DNA of 64,000 nt from Xylogone sp. PMI_703 (Eukaryota; Ascomycota; Leotiomycetes): assembly GCA_021399445.1 (NCBI GenBank), contig JAJTUQ010000003.1, positions 7,006,001 through 7,070,000 of the forward strand, in the 5' to 3' direction. Below the pieces are notes generated by a model. The model made no database searches and was not told the origin of the DNA. It saw only the letters and a program-made list of their open reading frames with translations. The translations under genes were made by a program, and so were the position numbers. Numbering within the stretch: position 1 is the stretch's first letter; the number at the start of each line of letters is the position of its first letter. Below, piece after piece: positions 10,724 to 20,691 of the stretch.

Positions 10724-11555
10724 GTATAGTGAATATATATTTTCGACGTTATGGAAAGAGAATTGGTGAGTGGCTTGCGACGCTGAGTTGATTGATGTCA
10801 CAGGTCGGACCGACCATCAGTCTGCGGATGATATGAGGTACTAAACAGGAGCTTTCAGCCAAAGATGGAATTGACAATATACAAGGTAAGTTTGCTTTCA
10901 CTGAGCAGCCAACTGTCTGCTTGGGTAGATTTCTTGCCGTTCCTGTTAACCAAACCTGTGAATCCGTCCAATGCACTGGATTAGTGTTGATTCAGGCTAT
11001 CTCGTTATCACAGCATAATAGAAGCTTTGAGGACGTCACTCAAAGAGAGTAAATGTTAGGCCTCACGCTTCTCTCAGATTGTCTCCTCATAATTCAATAA
11101 GAAGGAACCGCTGTGAGTCTCCATTGTTTGTTTCTATTTCCAATCCTTGTTGGAATGGTAAAATATTTGTATTTGTATAGGTAAAGGAGTAGAAGTACTC
11201 ACGGCGAGAGACTTTATATCTGACAACCTATCCTATAACTCAAGTGAATGAGGGATCAGTCCTTGTATTCAATTGCTCTATTCAATCGATCGGCGGAACA
11301 TACCTCTATTGTTTTGAGGTTATATTCCATAAGTTGGTATTTACTGGTGAATATGATTGCCGTCCATATCACTACTATAATTGATATTCAATTTTTATCT
11401 GAAAATGGGATTCTCAGACAAAAGTGCTCAACTTTTGAAGTTTAACTTATCTTTGAATTAGTACATCTACATCTAGACTACATCTAGAAGATTTACGACC
11501 AATATCAAGCCAGAGCAAGGCTGATGGAGCGATTATGAGGAACTCCTTTTTCCAT
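10724..11555. other. Relic-rich stretch without a confident gene
   Basis: A short open segment reading ELSAKDGIDNIQ precedes a good GTAAGT donor at about 10886 and follows a CAG acceptor. Other GTGAGT sites occur near 10766 and 11111. No continuous frame can be built. Confidence 0.3.
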
Positions 11556-11833
11556 GCTAAGAGGAAATTGAAATGAAAGTGTTCTTTCTACAACCATCAC
11601 CATATCTCCCACGCTCAGCCCCAACCAAGTAAGTATTAATCGTGAGTTAGAAGCGATATCATAGAATTAATAGATGAATAGCTTACAAGTTTCAGCTATC
11701 TTCTATCCTGACCTGCACATCTGTCATCTTGACATTGATCATCACCAAAATGTAGCGCAGAATAAATGAGCTGGAAGATGATAATGAGTTCTTTGAAGGC
11801 CAAAATGAGATGTTGTTTGTGGATGACGCTTTG
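11556..11833 (+). pseudogene. Decayed paralogue 2 (inverted partner of 9924-10440)
   Basis: Coding-like sequence resembles the first exon of the partner (VLSTTITISP here, VLISTTTTKSP there) but is interrupted upstream by stops and an indel. A clean intron with GTAAGT and ATGTAG occupies 11629-11755 in phase 0. The next exon, 11756-11833, is 26 codons long and reads RRINELEDDNEFFEGQN at its start, ending before GTGAGG. Over the first 17 codons it agrees with the partner at about two thirds of bases, with many differences at third positions (AAT/AAT, GAG/GAA, CTG/CTT, GAA/GAA). That is the pattern of past coding constraint. No start codon or downstream exon could be fixed, so I call it a relic, though a rapidly evolving small-exon gene is possible. 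Confidence 0.45.
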
Positions 11834-12878
11834 GTGAGGTATAGTGGTGAGAATCCTCTGAGAATACATCCTTAATATTCAATTACTTAGTAGGTTCAAG
11901 CTAATATTATCTGAAGCAAGAAAATACTTTTCAAGTATCACTAAATGGCCGTGAAATACGGCTACTCATCACATGATGACTTCAAGCTTACCAAATAGAC
12001 AAGGCTGGGAAAACCAATTACATTACAGATTCCACCAGTCTACTATCACTTAGCTGCTTGCCATAAAGTTTACAATATCCACCATGATCTTCATTACGCT
12101 TGGCGACTTGCCGAGAGCCATCTCTATATTGTGATATGGAGTGAGATTTCGACTCGGCAAACTCTGGCCTGGTCCCTTATATTGGCAGCCATATAGAGCA
12201 TAACAAAGACGGTGATGATGTGCTGCGGCCGGTGGCACTTCTCAAGAGCTTGTCTGCTAAGAGCGGTCCCTATGGTTGCTCGAGCTGTGACAAAGTATTT
12301 CGATCAGCATCACTTTTGATCAGTCTCATAAGGATACATACAGGAACAGAAACCATATAGCTTAGGTTTAGAAGACACTGACAGAGTGCTACCCCGCAAC
12401 AATTCTCCAGTCTATATCACAAAACCTTCGCAGCTAAAACTGCAAGCTCGCAAGGAGAAGCAGCCAAGTAGGGAGTTCGAGAGTGTCCTGTGGAGCAATT
12501 GGAGCCGGATGAAAGTTAAGCTGTGATTCAGGGTAGTAGGAGAGAAGAGAGCCATGGAGGAAGAGATAAGGAAGAGAATTTCCTGGATTGGGTATGTCCT
12601 TTAAATGTTTCTGTTGGCATTCCAGCATTATTACAAGTTACTCTGCCGCTAGAGGCAATGCAAAAACGGCATTACATATAGATTGCCAATGGCGCAGTCG
12701 CGTTCGCGGCGAAACATAGTCTTCCGAAAAGTCAGTTGAATCGATTCCGTCAGTACTGTCAGCTGTGGCAATGAGAAATACGAAAACGAGGAGCTTCAAG
12801 TTCTTGCCGGTCAAATTGCACAGTATTTTGGAGTAATGCAAGACATGCCCAAGATAAACTATACTGTAAAAAGAACAG
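11834..12878. other. No confident gene; possible exon relics
   Basis: A short open segment near 11894-11952 (FKLILSEARKYFSS) follows an AG acceptor. Other frames are short. No structure can be supported. Confidence 0.3.
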
Positions 12879-12944
12879 GAACTAAGGCAGCGTAATAGGG
12901 ATTATCACGAGCTTCAACGTCAATTCGATGAGATGGAGGACAAG
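12879..12944 (+). pseudogene. Isolated coiled-coil exon relic
   Basis: A 22-codon segment reads ELRQRNRDYHELQRQF with heptad-like spacing. It sits between an AACAG acceptor and a consensus GTAAGT donor, both in phase 0. Its composition is strongly coding-like. It resembles the 11756-11833 exon in being small, phase 0 and coiled, and may belong to the same former gene, about 1 kb downstream of it. Confidence 0.4.
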
Positions 12945-14360
12945 GTAAGTTACATGAGTTATGAAATATGTCCGCCTCAAAATTCGACGACCTAACATCT
13001 GAAGAACTTAGTCATGTGAGACGTCACTGGTACCATGGGCCATCGAATGATGATCACATTAACCCTATACTCCTGGTAACAAGGTCAAATGCCTTGAGGG
13101 CTAAGACTGGCCAGAAACCTTGAAGAATGGTGACTAGAACTCATCACGGCGCCGGTAGGCGTCAACGCCTTTTTCCCTCTTGATCTCATGCTTGAGCAAT
13201 GGTGGCGGAGAGTCTGGATGGAGACGCCCTACAACGGAATCCCAATTGAGGGAATAGCACCTGGACAGCATTCAACCCTAAGGTGCGCATTTAAGCGGGT
13301 GCCTTCACACCCACCAGTCGCGAATGGGAGAGATATGTAGGACCCAAATGGGGCAACAAGAGGTGAGCAGATCGTTGATGCCTCCCTGGTATACTTTCTC
13401 GTTACTCTAGATGCAAATGCTAGTGCAGGAGCCGCAAGTTCAAAGGACAGCCTTACAAACAAAAATCACTTCATTAATGTCAGAGTGTGTAATAGCATTG
13501 ATTATTGGAGCATCATTGTATGTTACAACTACAGGAAAATAGAGAAAAGCACATGGGGAGACACACAGTCTGTTGGGCACTGTTATCCGCGGTGAACTGG
13601 AGACAGGATTTGGGGATCAACGAATCGAGAAGTGTTTACAATGAACGTCTGAAGTAGGGAGATAAAAGACCAATTGTCGGGCTTTTGGGACGACGAACAC
13701 GGCACGCATAATAGGTAGGAGAGGGTAGACAGAAACAGAGTCAGAACAGTACATTATGAGAAGAATAATGGCAATAACAATGGAAAAAGAAGGCGGGAAG
13801 AGGAAGTTGTATTCCACCCCGGGGGGGTTTGACAGTGTTGACAAACAGCTCAGGATTTCCCAGAAGAGTGTATTCTCGATGCTGCTGACTTCCTTCTGAT
13901 GGTACGGCGTGACACTCCATGACGGCTTGCATTGTGAGGGCCTGCATATCATCGATTACGTAGCCCTTCCGGAGTGGCCTCGAGGTGAATTGCTCGAATT
14001 CACTTGCAAACTAGGCACATATTGAATGGAATCCAGATGTATCGGATAGTTTAATCAACCTAATTATCTTGTTATATTGAATTATATTTGAACAATAATA
14101 TATCTCTTCTTACGATATGAAATATGAAATGACAAATAGTGGAGGTACCACATCAAGTTACATATCTATAACCCCATCACGATCTAACAGAGTAAGGAAA
14201 AAACATTCAAATTCTACCAAACGGGCGCCTTAGCCTCACGTTAGAACCATTAAACCATACCCGAGTCCAATTGATACCAGTCCCAGATCCTAGAGTCCGG
14301 TGATTCAGTTTAGATAATTAAAAACTCCCCTTTTAAAAGTTCCCTATTGTTCCTTTACTT
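12945..14360. other. No gene recognised
   Basis: Frames on both strands are short and have no recognisable product. 14030-14340 is AT-rich and leads into the 3' end of the uracil-DNA glycosylase gene. Confidence 0.4.
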
Positions 14361-15461
14361 CTACACTCCTGCCTTAGCAGGATCTACGTTCAAGTTCCAA
14401 TCAATGACCCCTTCCTTGCCATACCTTTCCGTCAACCACTCATTCGTCTTCTTAAAGTGTCCGCAGTTGAACCACCCACGGCTCGCACTCAATGGACTGG
14501 GATGCACGCTCTGTAGGACCAGGTGTCTCTTTTTATCCACCCTCACAACCCTCTTACCAGCTGGGGCGCCCCAAGCCAGGAACACTACTCCTCTCGTCCG
14601 TCGTGCAGCAACAGTGTCAATCACCTTCTGGGTGAATTTCTCCCAGCCTCGGTTCGAATGACTGTTGGCTTCATGGGCACGCACCGTCAAGCATGTATTC
14701 AACATCAGAACGCCTTGGTCAGCCCAGGGTGTTAGCAGACCGCCATTGTTGGGTGGGGCCTTGAAGTCCTTATAGTCATTCTTCAGCGCAATGTAGATGT
14801 TTTTCAGGGAAGGCGGTGCAGGGGTGGGTGGTCGGACGGAGAAGCAGAGGCCATGAGCTTGATTGTGGTTGTGATAAGGGTCTTGGCCGATAATGACGGC
14901 TCTGACGTTGTTGAGAGGAGTATGTCTTGACCTGTATTTGATTATGGATACTGTTAGCAAGTGTTATGTGATTGTTTTGTGTTCCTTAAGTTTGGGCCCG
15001 GGGCCGAATAGGGAACCAATGGGAGAAAAAGAGGTGAAGAGTGCATACCAAGAATACACCTCTGGCAGCGGTGGGAAAATCTTCTTTCCGCTATCAATCT
15101 CCCTCTTGATGAATTTCTTCAACTCTAGAAATTCCTTGGTGACGATATCATCTTTCAAGACAGCAAGCCAGCTCTCATGAAGGGTATCAATCTCCAATTG
15201 TAGTAACTCTTTCTGCTCGGGCGTGAGTTTTGCAACCCATTTCTCCTTGTCGAATTTCGGGGCGGGTGCAGCCGCAACTGCAGCCGTCTCGGTGACTACA
15301 GTCGTCGTGGTCTCAACACCGTCTTTATTCACAATGGTCTTTGTAGTAGACACCTGTGCTGCTTTAGGTGCCGAAAAGAAGGAGGCGATGTTTCCATCAG
15401 CTTTGGGTCTTTTTGGGACAGAAAGAGAATCTCCCTCATCAGCCTTGCGTTTGAATGACAT
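14361..15461 (-). CDS. ung1: Uracil-DNA glycosylase
   Basis: There are two exons, 15461-15049 and 14931-14361, split by a 117-bp GTATGC...ACAG intron. The product has 327 residues. It removes uracil from DNA as the first step of base excision repair. The family hallmarks are intact: the water-activating loop GQDPYH (153-158, catalytic Asp155), GVLMLNTCLTV in the uracil-binding region, and the minor-groove leucine loop HPSPLS (281-286). The basic N-terminus (FKRKADE, PKRPK) is a likely nuclear signal. GNIASFF (about 23-29) resembles a PCNA-interaction box, with Asp at the usual Gln position. I chose the first true ATG. The frame stays open upstream without an ATG, through an Arg-rich stretch. 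It lies tandem with the carrier gene upstream. Confidence 0.95.
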
Positions 15462-15892
15462 TGTGAGGTGAGAACGACGGTAACTTCGTAACAAGAACAC
15501 CTTGGCTAAATGAGTGAAACTGTGAAGGGTTCAATTGTAGAAGGCGGATAGGGCTGGGTTAAGAAGTTGGTTTAAAGTTAGGTCAGCTCCAGTGAAAGCT
15601 GGGGAAGCGTGTTGCATCGCGTCGAGCGCGTAAAGAGGTTTTACAGGGATACGCGAAAAGAATCAAGCCACCCCAGGCATCAGGTTTCAGGAATTGCTAA
15701 GGAGAAACAGTCAAAAGGTATCATTATACAGTACAGACTCGCTCTATCAGATAATAGTACATTGAGCAGTGGTCATCAAATCCCAGAACTGCAAAAATGC
15801 CACCCAGCCCACGCCGATTTTCCGTGTAAACCAATATTCAGCCGCCCCCTTTTAGGGCTGCATAAGTAGAGAGGAGATTAGGAGATTAATAA
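15462..15892. other. Intergenic region between tandem genes
   Basis: It holds the 3' end of the carrier gene and the promoter and leader of the glycosylase gene. No separate gene is seen. Confidence 0.5.
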
Positions 15893-17334
15893 TTACGAGT
15901 CGGCAAGTCGCTTCCGTTCAGCTCTTTCGTTTACACTGCGGAAGGACCTCTTTCCGATCTCATAGCTGCTGATCATTATGGCACATGCCGGTGCCACTTT
16001 TAGGGTCCTGGCGACCCATCCCTTCCACAGTCCAGGTACCCCTTCCTGCTTGAAGATGTGCCAGAGGAACTTCAACATTGGCTGTTCTTCAGGTGCGAGT
16101 ACTTTTGCCGCCCCTTGAGCTGGAGCATCCTTGAAGACCTGTCGCCTCGTCTTACCAACATCAAATGGCATTGTCAAGATTGAGGCAACTGATCCCGAGA
16201 GAGCACCGGCAGTGAAACTGTCGATGAACGTGTTGGTGTGATTCTCTCGGCTCTGGGATCTACTGCGAGCCCTGCTTCGTCGACCCTCTGATTCCAAGCT
16301 TCGGCCTCGACCCCTTTCGCGCGCCTCTGTCAGTTGTCCTCGGATGGTTTCGTAGCCATACCAATATATCCCGGAGAACGGAACGTCCCGCCAGAGCGTT
16401 AAAGACAGTCCGCGCCAAAGGGAAAAATACCCATGCGAACTGACCATGTCTCGTACACCTCTCAAAGTCTCTGCAAAGTGTCCGGACCCACTTGAGCTAG
16501 CTTGCATCCTCGTCCTAAACATTTCAATTGGACTGACAACCATAGCAGCCAGGATCCTTGCTGTCGAACCGGCAACGAGGGGTCCGTACGAATCCGGAAC
16601 CACCCGATTGATCGGACTCTGCTTATTGAATCGAAGCCAATCATACCCTGTGAAATAGATGATATTTCCTGGTACAGTCATTACCAGAGTCGGTGACAAA
16701 CCTCTCCAGAGAGTGGTTATTCCTTCATGCCGAGCGATCTTCTTAAGGCCGTCAAATGTAGAGGTAAATGTCCTCTTCTGGGTCTCCTCAACAGCACAAT
16801 CAATGGCGCCAGCTGGTGCATTGAGCAAGTTTACCCGTGGGGCAGCTAGGCAAGCATCACCGCTGTTGTTCATGAAGAATACCTCTCGGCAGCACGCGGT
16901 AACGCCCAGATCCGGTGGTAACGGGTTAAAAGTCTGCGGCCTCGTGGCAAGCCGTTGAATTGAACTTAGCGGAGACTGTGATGGCTGCGACTGCAGACGC
17001 ACTCGGACAACATCGAGAGGGGTTACTACAAAATATTAGTATGATCTTGATATTATCTGTTGACAGAATGCTTACCTAAAAGCGAAGTCAAGAGACTGCC
17101 CGACATGGCCGAGAGCATCTTCTGTCCCGCGGTAAGCTCGACATCGACGTCCACGTTTCTGTTATCTCCGGGTAGTGCTATCGTTTCCTCGATTCCGGGG
17201 AGAGGACTGTCGCCGTGTATTCTATCATGAGCTTGCCCTCTAATTGACCGGTGCTCATCTTCTACAAGTGATGCTCCTACTGCAGTGGCAAGGTCCTCGT
17301 CTAGCTGCGAGGAACGATCCCATTGCCTCGGCAT
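15893..17334 (-). CDS. mtm1: Mitochondrial carrier, Mtm1/SLC25A39-40 type
   Basis: There are two exons, 17334-17076 and 17025-15893, with a 50-bp intron (GTAAGC...TGTAG). The product has 463 residues. Three carrier repeats are present, each with the PX(D/E)XX(K/R) signature: PLDVVRVR at the exon junction, PIEMFRTR, and PFDVGKTR. It is therefore an inner-membrane carrier of six helices. The long matrix loop after the first helix carries several cysteines (TACCREVFF, then GDACLA and AIDC), a feature of the SLC25A39/40 and yeast Mtm1 branch linked to glutathione and metal homeostasis. A basic, Arg/Ser-rich insert (RGRGRSLESEGRRSRARSRSQSR) lies before the third repeat. The start is the first ATG in frame. 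The gene is divergent from the F-box gene, with about 445 bp between starts. Confidence 0.9.
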
Positions 17335-17778
17335 TAGAATCAAAGCCTCAAGCGAGGCGATATCTCGTCTTCAAACACCAGAGACTTTGTATTACCTGAA
17401 ATGAACCAAGCTTTTATCCGAAGGTAATTTGACGTCCAGGAGAAGAGGATGGCCGCAGGAGAAGTCGGGGTGGAGAGAATGGAAGTAGTTGAGGATGATG
17501 TCGTCCTGGGGAATTTTATCGCCTAGCGAGAGAAGCTTGCGGAAGGCCGAAATCGCATCCCCGCGTTAACCCAACAGGGCTAGAGTCCCTGCAGTTATGA
17601 CAGTGGTCGCCGATAACTCCTTCCGATAAGATTGTGAGTCCCTGCCGGTTACTAATCGCGTCAATCGGGGAGACATTCCTTCACCATCAACAACTACATC
17701 AACCAATTGAACATATATATACGAACTTTTAGGCTATGGTAATATTAATTCGTTAAGGCACGTGCAATTACATACGCA
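17335..17778. promoter_or_regulatory. Shared divergent promoter, carrier and F-box genes
   Basis: These 444 bases separate two divergent start codons. A TATATATA box lies near 17714-17721, about 60 bases before the F-box ATG. No other motif is assigned. Confidence 0.5.
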
Positions 17779-19588
17779 ATGGAAGAATCAAACCCTGAAT
17801 TAGAATCTTTCCGCCAGCAGTGGCGGGCTGAAGTGTCTGCGAGATCGAAGGACACAAAATCCGCGACTACTTCTTCCTCTGCAAAACCCTCTCATAAACC
17901 GTCACGTTCTACACATATCCCAATCCCGCGACATAGGGCGACCAAAGCGCCTGTATCTTCGCATCGTGAAGAGGAAGATCCCGATTATCATGTTCACACA
18001 CCGTCTTTTGATAGCAGTGTGGCAACTGGCGGCGCTGGAGGAGCGGCTGGTCCATCCTCCATAGAAGAACTGGATAAAACCAGTAGCGGAGAACCAAAAT
18101 CAGCACTAGAACATTATGAGAAAGCAGTAGAGAAGGAAGCTTTGGGAAGTTTGGGAGACAGCTTAAACCTATATCGAAAAGCGTTTAGGGTAAGTTTTAG
18201 ATTGGGTTTTGAATGAAATGAGAATATCCAGCTTAATCTCTTGACTCTTCTAGATGGATCACCGCGTTGACCAACTATACAAAAATAAACATTTCCCACA
18301 TACAGCAGCCTCGTCTACCAAGCACGCATCGAAGGCGTCCATCTCTGGTCCCACAGCTGCTCCTCAAGCACCAGCCCCTACCTCCGAAAACCTTACTATC
18401 ACTCAGCTTATACACTCTTTTTCGTCCCTGAAGATCGAACCTGCTCCACCACCAGTAGAGGGGGCGCCAGCACCTCCCAGTCCTCTAGCTACTCTCCCCC
18501 ACGAAATTCTAGTCCACATACTCGAAGAGACGGCAATCCTAGATATTGCCTCTTTTGCACGTGTAGCGCAAGTCTGCAAACGCCTAGCGTATCTCATTCT
18601 TACAGAAGAGCGGATCTGGAAAAGAGTATGCCTTGGTCCGGAAATAGGATTTGGAGCAATGCGATATAGGTACGGTGTAGAAATAGACGGGACGCCAGTA
18701 GTGGATATCGCAGAGGAAGGCGATAGCAGTGATGACGACATCAAGGGTGACAACAAAATAGTCGTCTCTCCTTACGGCAATACCTCTCTTCTTGCTACAA
18801 TCCAACTGTCACCTTCTCCTTATCCTTCTTACCATAGCATGCTCCGCCACCGTCCACGAATCCGGTTCCCGGGGGTTTACATCAGCACTGTGAATTATAT
18901 CAGACCAGGTCAGGCATCAGCTTCGCAGCTTACCTGGAACAATCCTGTGCATATCGTGACATATTATCGATACTTGCGCTTCTTCCGGGACGGTTCCTGT
19001 CTGAGTCTCCTGACGACTGCCGAGCCCGCGGATGTAGTCTACCATATGACGTTGGAGAATTATGAGCTCCATCGCAACACAGCAGGTCACCGAGCAGAAC
19101 GAGATCGTGATCGAGAGCGAGATAGAGTCGGAGTAGATGGCAAGGGGCCACACGCGCACTTGCCTTCGGCGGTAATGGCAAATGCACTCCGAGGAAGATG
19201 GAAGCTATCAGGGGGGGTGGACAGCTCTGTTCAAGCACTCCAGCAACCAACGTCGACGTCGATCTACCCAGCACCCGCGCCGCCATCCTCAAAAGCTATT
19301 GCGACAACCTCCACAGCCGAGGCAGATAGCGACAACGAACCTGAGCCCGAAGGTGACATCATCATTGAAACAGAAGGTATAGGGAAATACATCTACGTGA
19401 TGCATCTTTCCTTGCTCTCATCTGCTCACCCCCCTCATCATATTACCAAGGGTGGGAAGCGCAACAACAAACTCACCTGGAAAGGCTTCTGGAGTTATAA
19501 TAGACTCACGGATGATTTTGGAGAGTTTGCATTACGAAACGACAAGGCATTCTTCTGGAGCCGAGTGGGGGCTTTTGCTAGGGCTTAA
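17779..19588 (+). CDS. pof7: F-box protein of the Pof7/Hrt3/FBXO9 type
   Basis: There are two exons, 17779-18189 and 18254-19588, with a 64-bp intron (GTAAGT...TTCTAG) in phase 0. The product has 581 residues. After a disordered Ser-rich N-terminus there is a TPR-like helical pair (about 110-150, SALEHYEKAVEKEALGSLGD onward). The F-box lies at 218-263 (LPHEILVHILEET...IWKRVC). The C-terminal half has the conserved Hrt3-type domain containing PRIRFPGVYIS, YYRYLRFFRDG and FEEWC-free LTWKGFWSYN motifs, ending with a phenylalanine-rich block. It should act as the substrate receptor of an SCF ubiquitin ligase; the substrate is unknown. Acidic low-complexity segments interrupt the C-terminal domain. 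Confidence 0.88.
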
Positions 19589-20691
19589 TGACATGGGATG
19601 TATTCTTTCCCTCTCACATCCATTTTCCCATTTTATTCATTTAGAAAAAAAGCATATACGTGCTCGACGACCTATCAGAGATACGACATTTATGAAACTC
19701 ACATATGGTATATAAGGCTATGAGTTTTCTACGACTTTAGAGCTATTAAGTGGTAAAATATCTAGAGCACTTCAATTTAACAAGGTCTTATTATAGCTAT
19801 ATATATATTATTAGCGGGATATTGGTTGGAAGTGACTGGGAATAGATGGAAGACGAGACGGTACACACATAATGTTATGAGCATATAGAGATGCAACGAA
19901 GCATATAGCTAGCTAGATATACCTGAATAAACTACATGACCAAGCAGACGCATTCAAACAAGCCAAAGATATGCGCCGAGAAAATGCAATATATCGTTAA
20001 TTGGCGGTTCTGCAGCAGCCATTAACGCCAGAAAATGTGTAGAGATATTCAATCAAGGTAATTCCACCTGAAACCAGATAAAACTTCACAAGTAAGAAAG
20101 CAAAATCGCATTAAAATCACTTAAAAGTCAAATCCATCATTACATACTGCAAAAGGACACAATGATTCAAACACGGTCGAATTTTGCTTTTGCTTCACTA
20201 CTACATGACTCTTGATATCAAGCCGAACAAGCCTTGAGAAGAAAACGAATGGTAAAATAGCGGGGATATAGAAAGATATAAAAAAAAAGATATAAAAACA
20301 GAAAAGACGAGAAAAGAAACATGCAGAAGACATTAACAAAAAAGCCGTTAATATGCATCAAATCCCCCCATACTGCGCCTTCGCCATGCAGAAACTTTGT
20401 TCGGGAATAGTGAAGTAGAAAAAAAAAGAACATCCAAGGTATGCAACAAAGCCCAGGGTACTTAGAAAATCCAACGGATACCGCCGTAAAAGTAAAAAGT
20501 CATGAATCCTAGCTCCAAGTCCCAAAAGAATCCAAAGGGTTTAGCCTTCCCTATAATGCAACCAGCCATCCGTAGACCTTCAAAATGATCCCTATTGAAG
20601 GTTGTGACAAAGAAGAGAAAGAAGAAGAGAGAAAGAAAGAAGAGTGAAAATGCAATCCCCAGCCCCATTATCCCATTACATCCCCCTTTTC
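19589..20691. other. Convergent 3' intergenic region
   Basis: This is AT-rich sequence between convergent genes, with poly-purine runs (20275-20300, 20410-20425, 20600-20640). No gene is recognised. It probably includes both 3' untranslated regions. Confidence 0.5.

Noticed and set aside
13229..13462. 77-codon minus-strand frame with a normal-looking composition
   Set aside because: There is no ATG at the start, no splice sites and no recognised motif. It may be a relic but cannot be supported.
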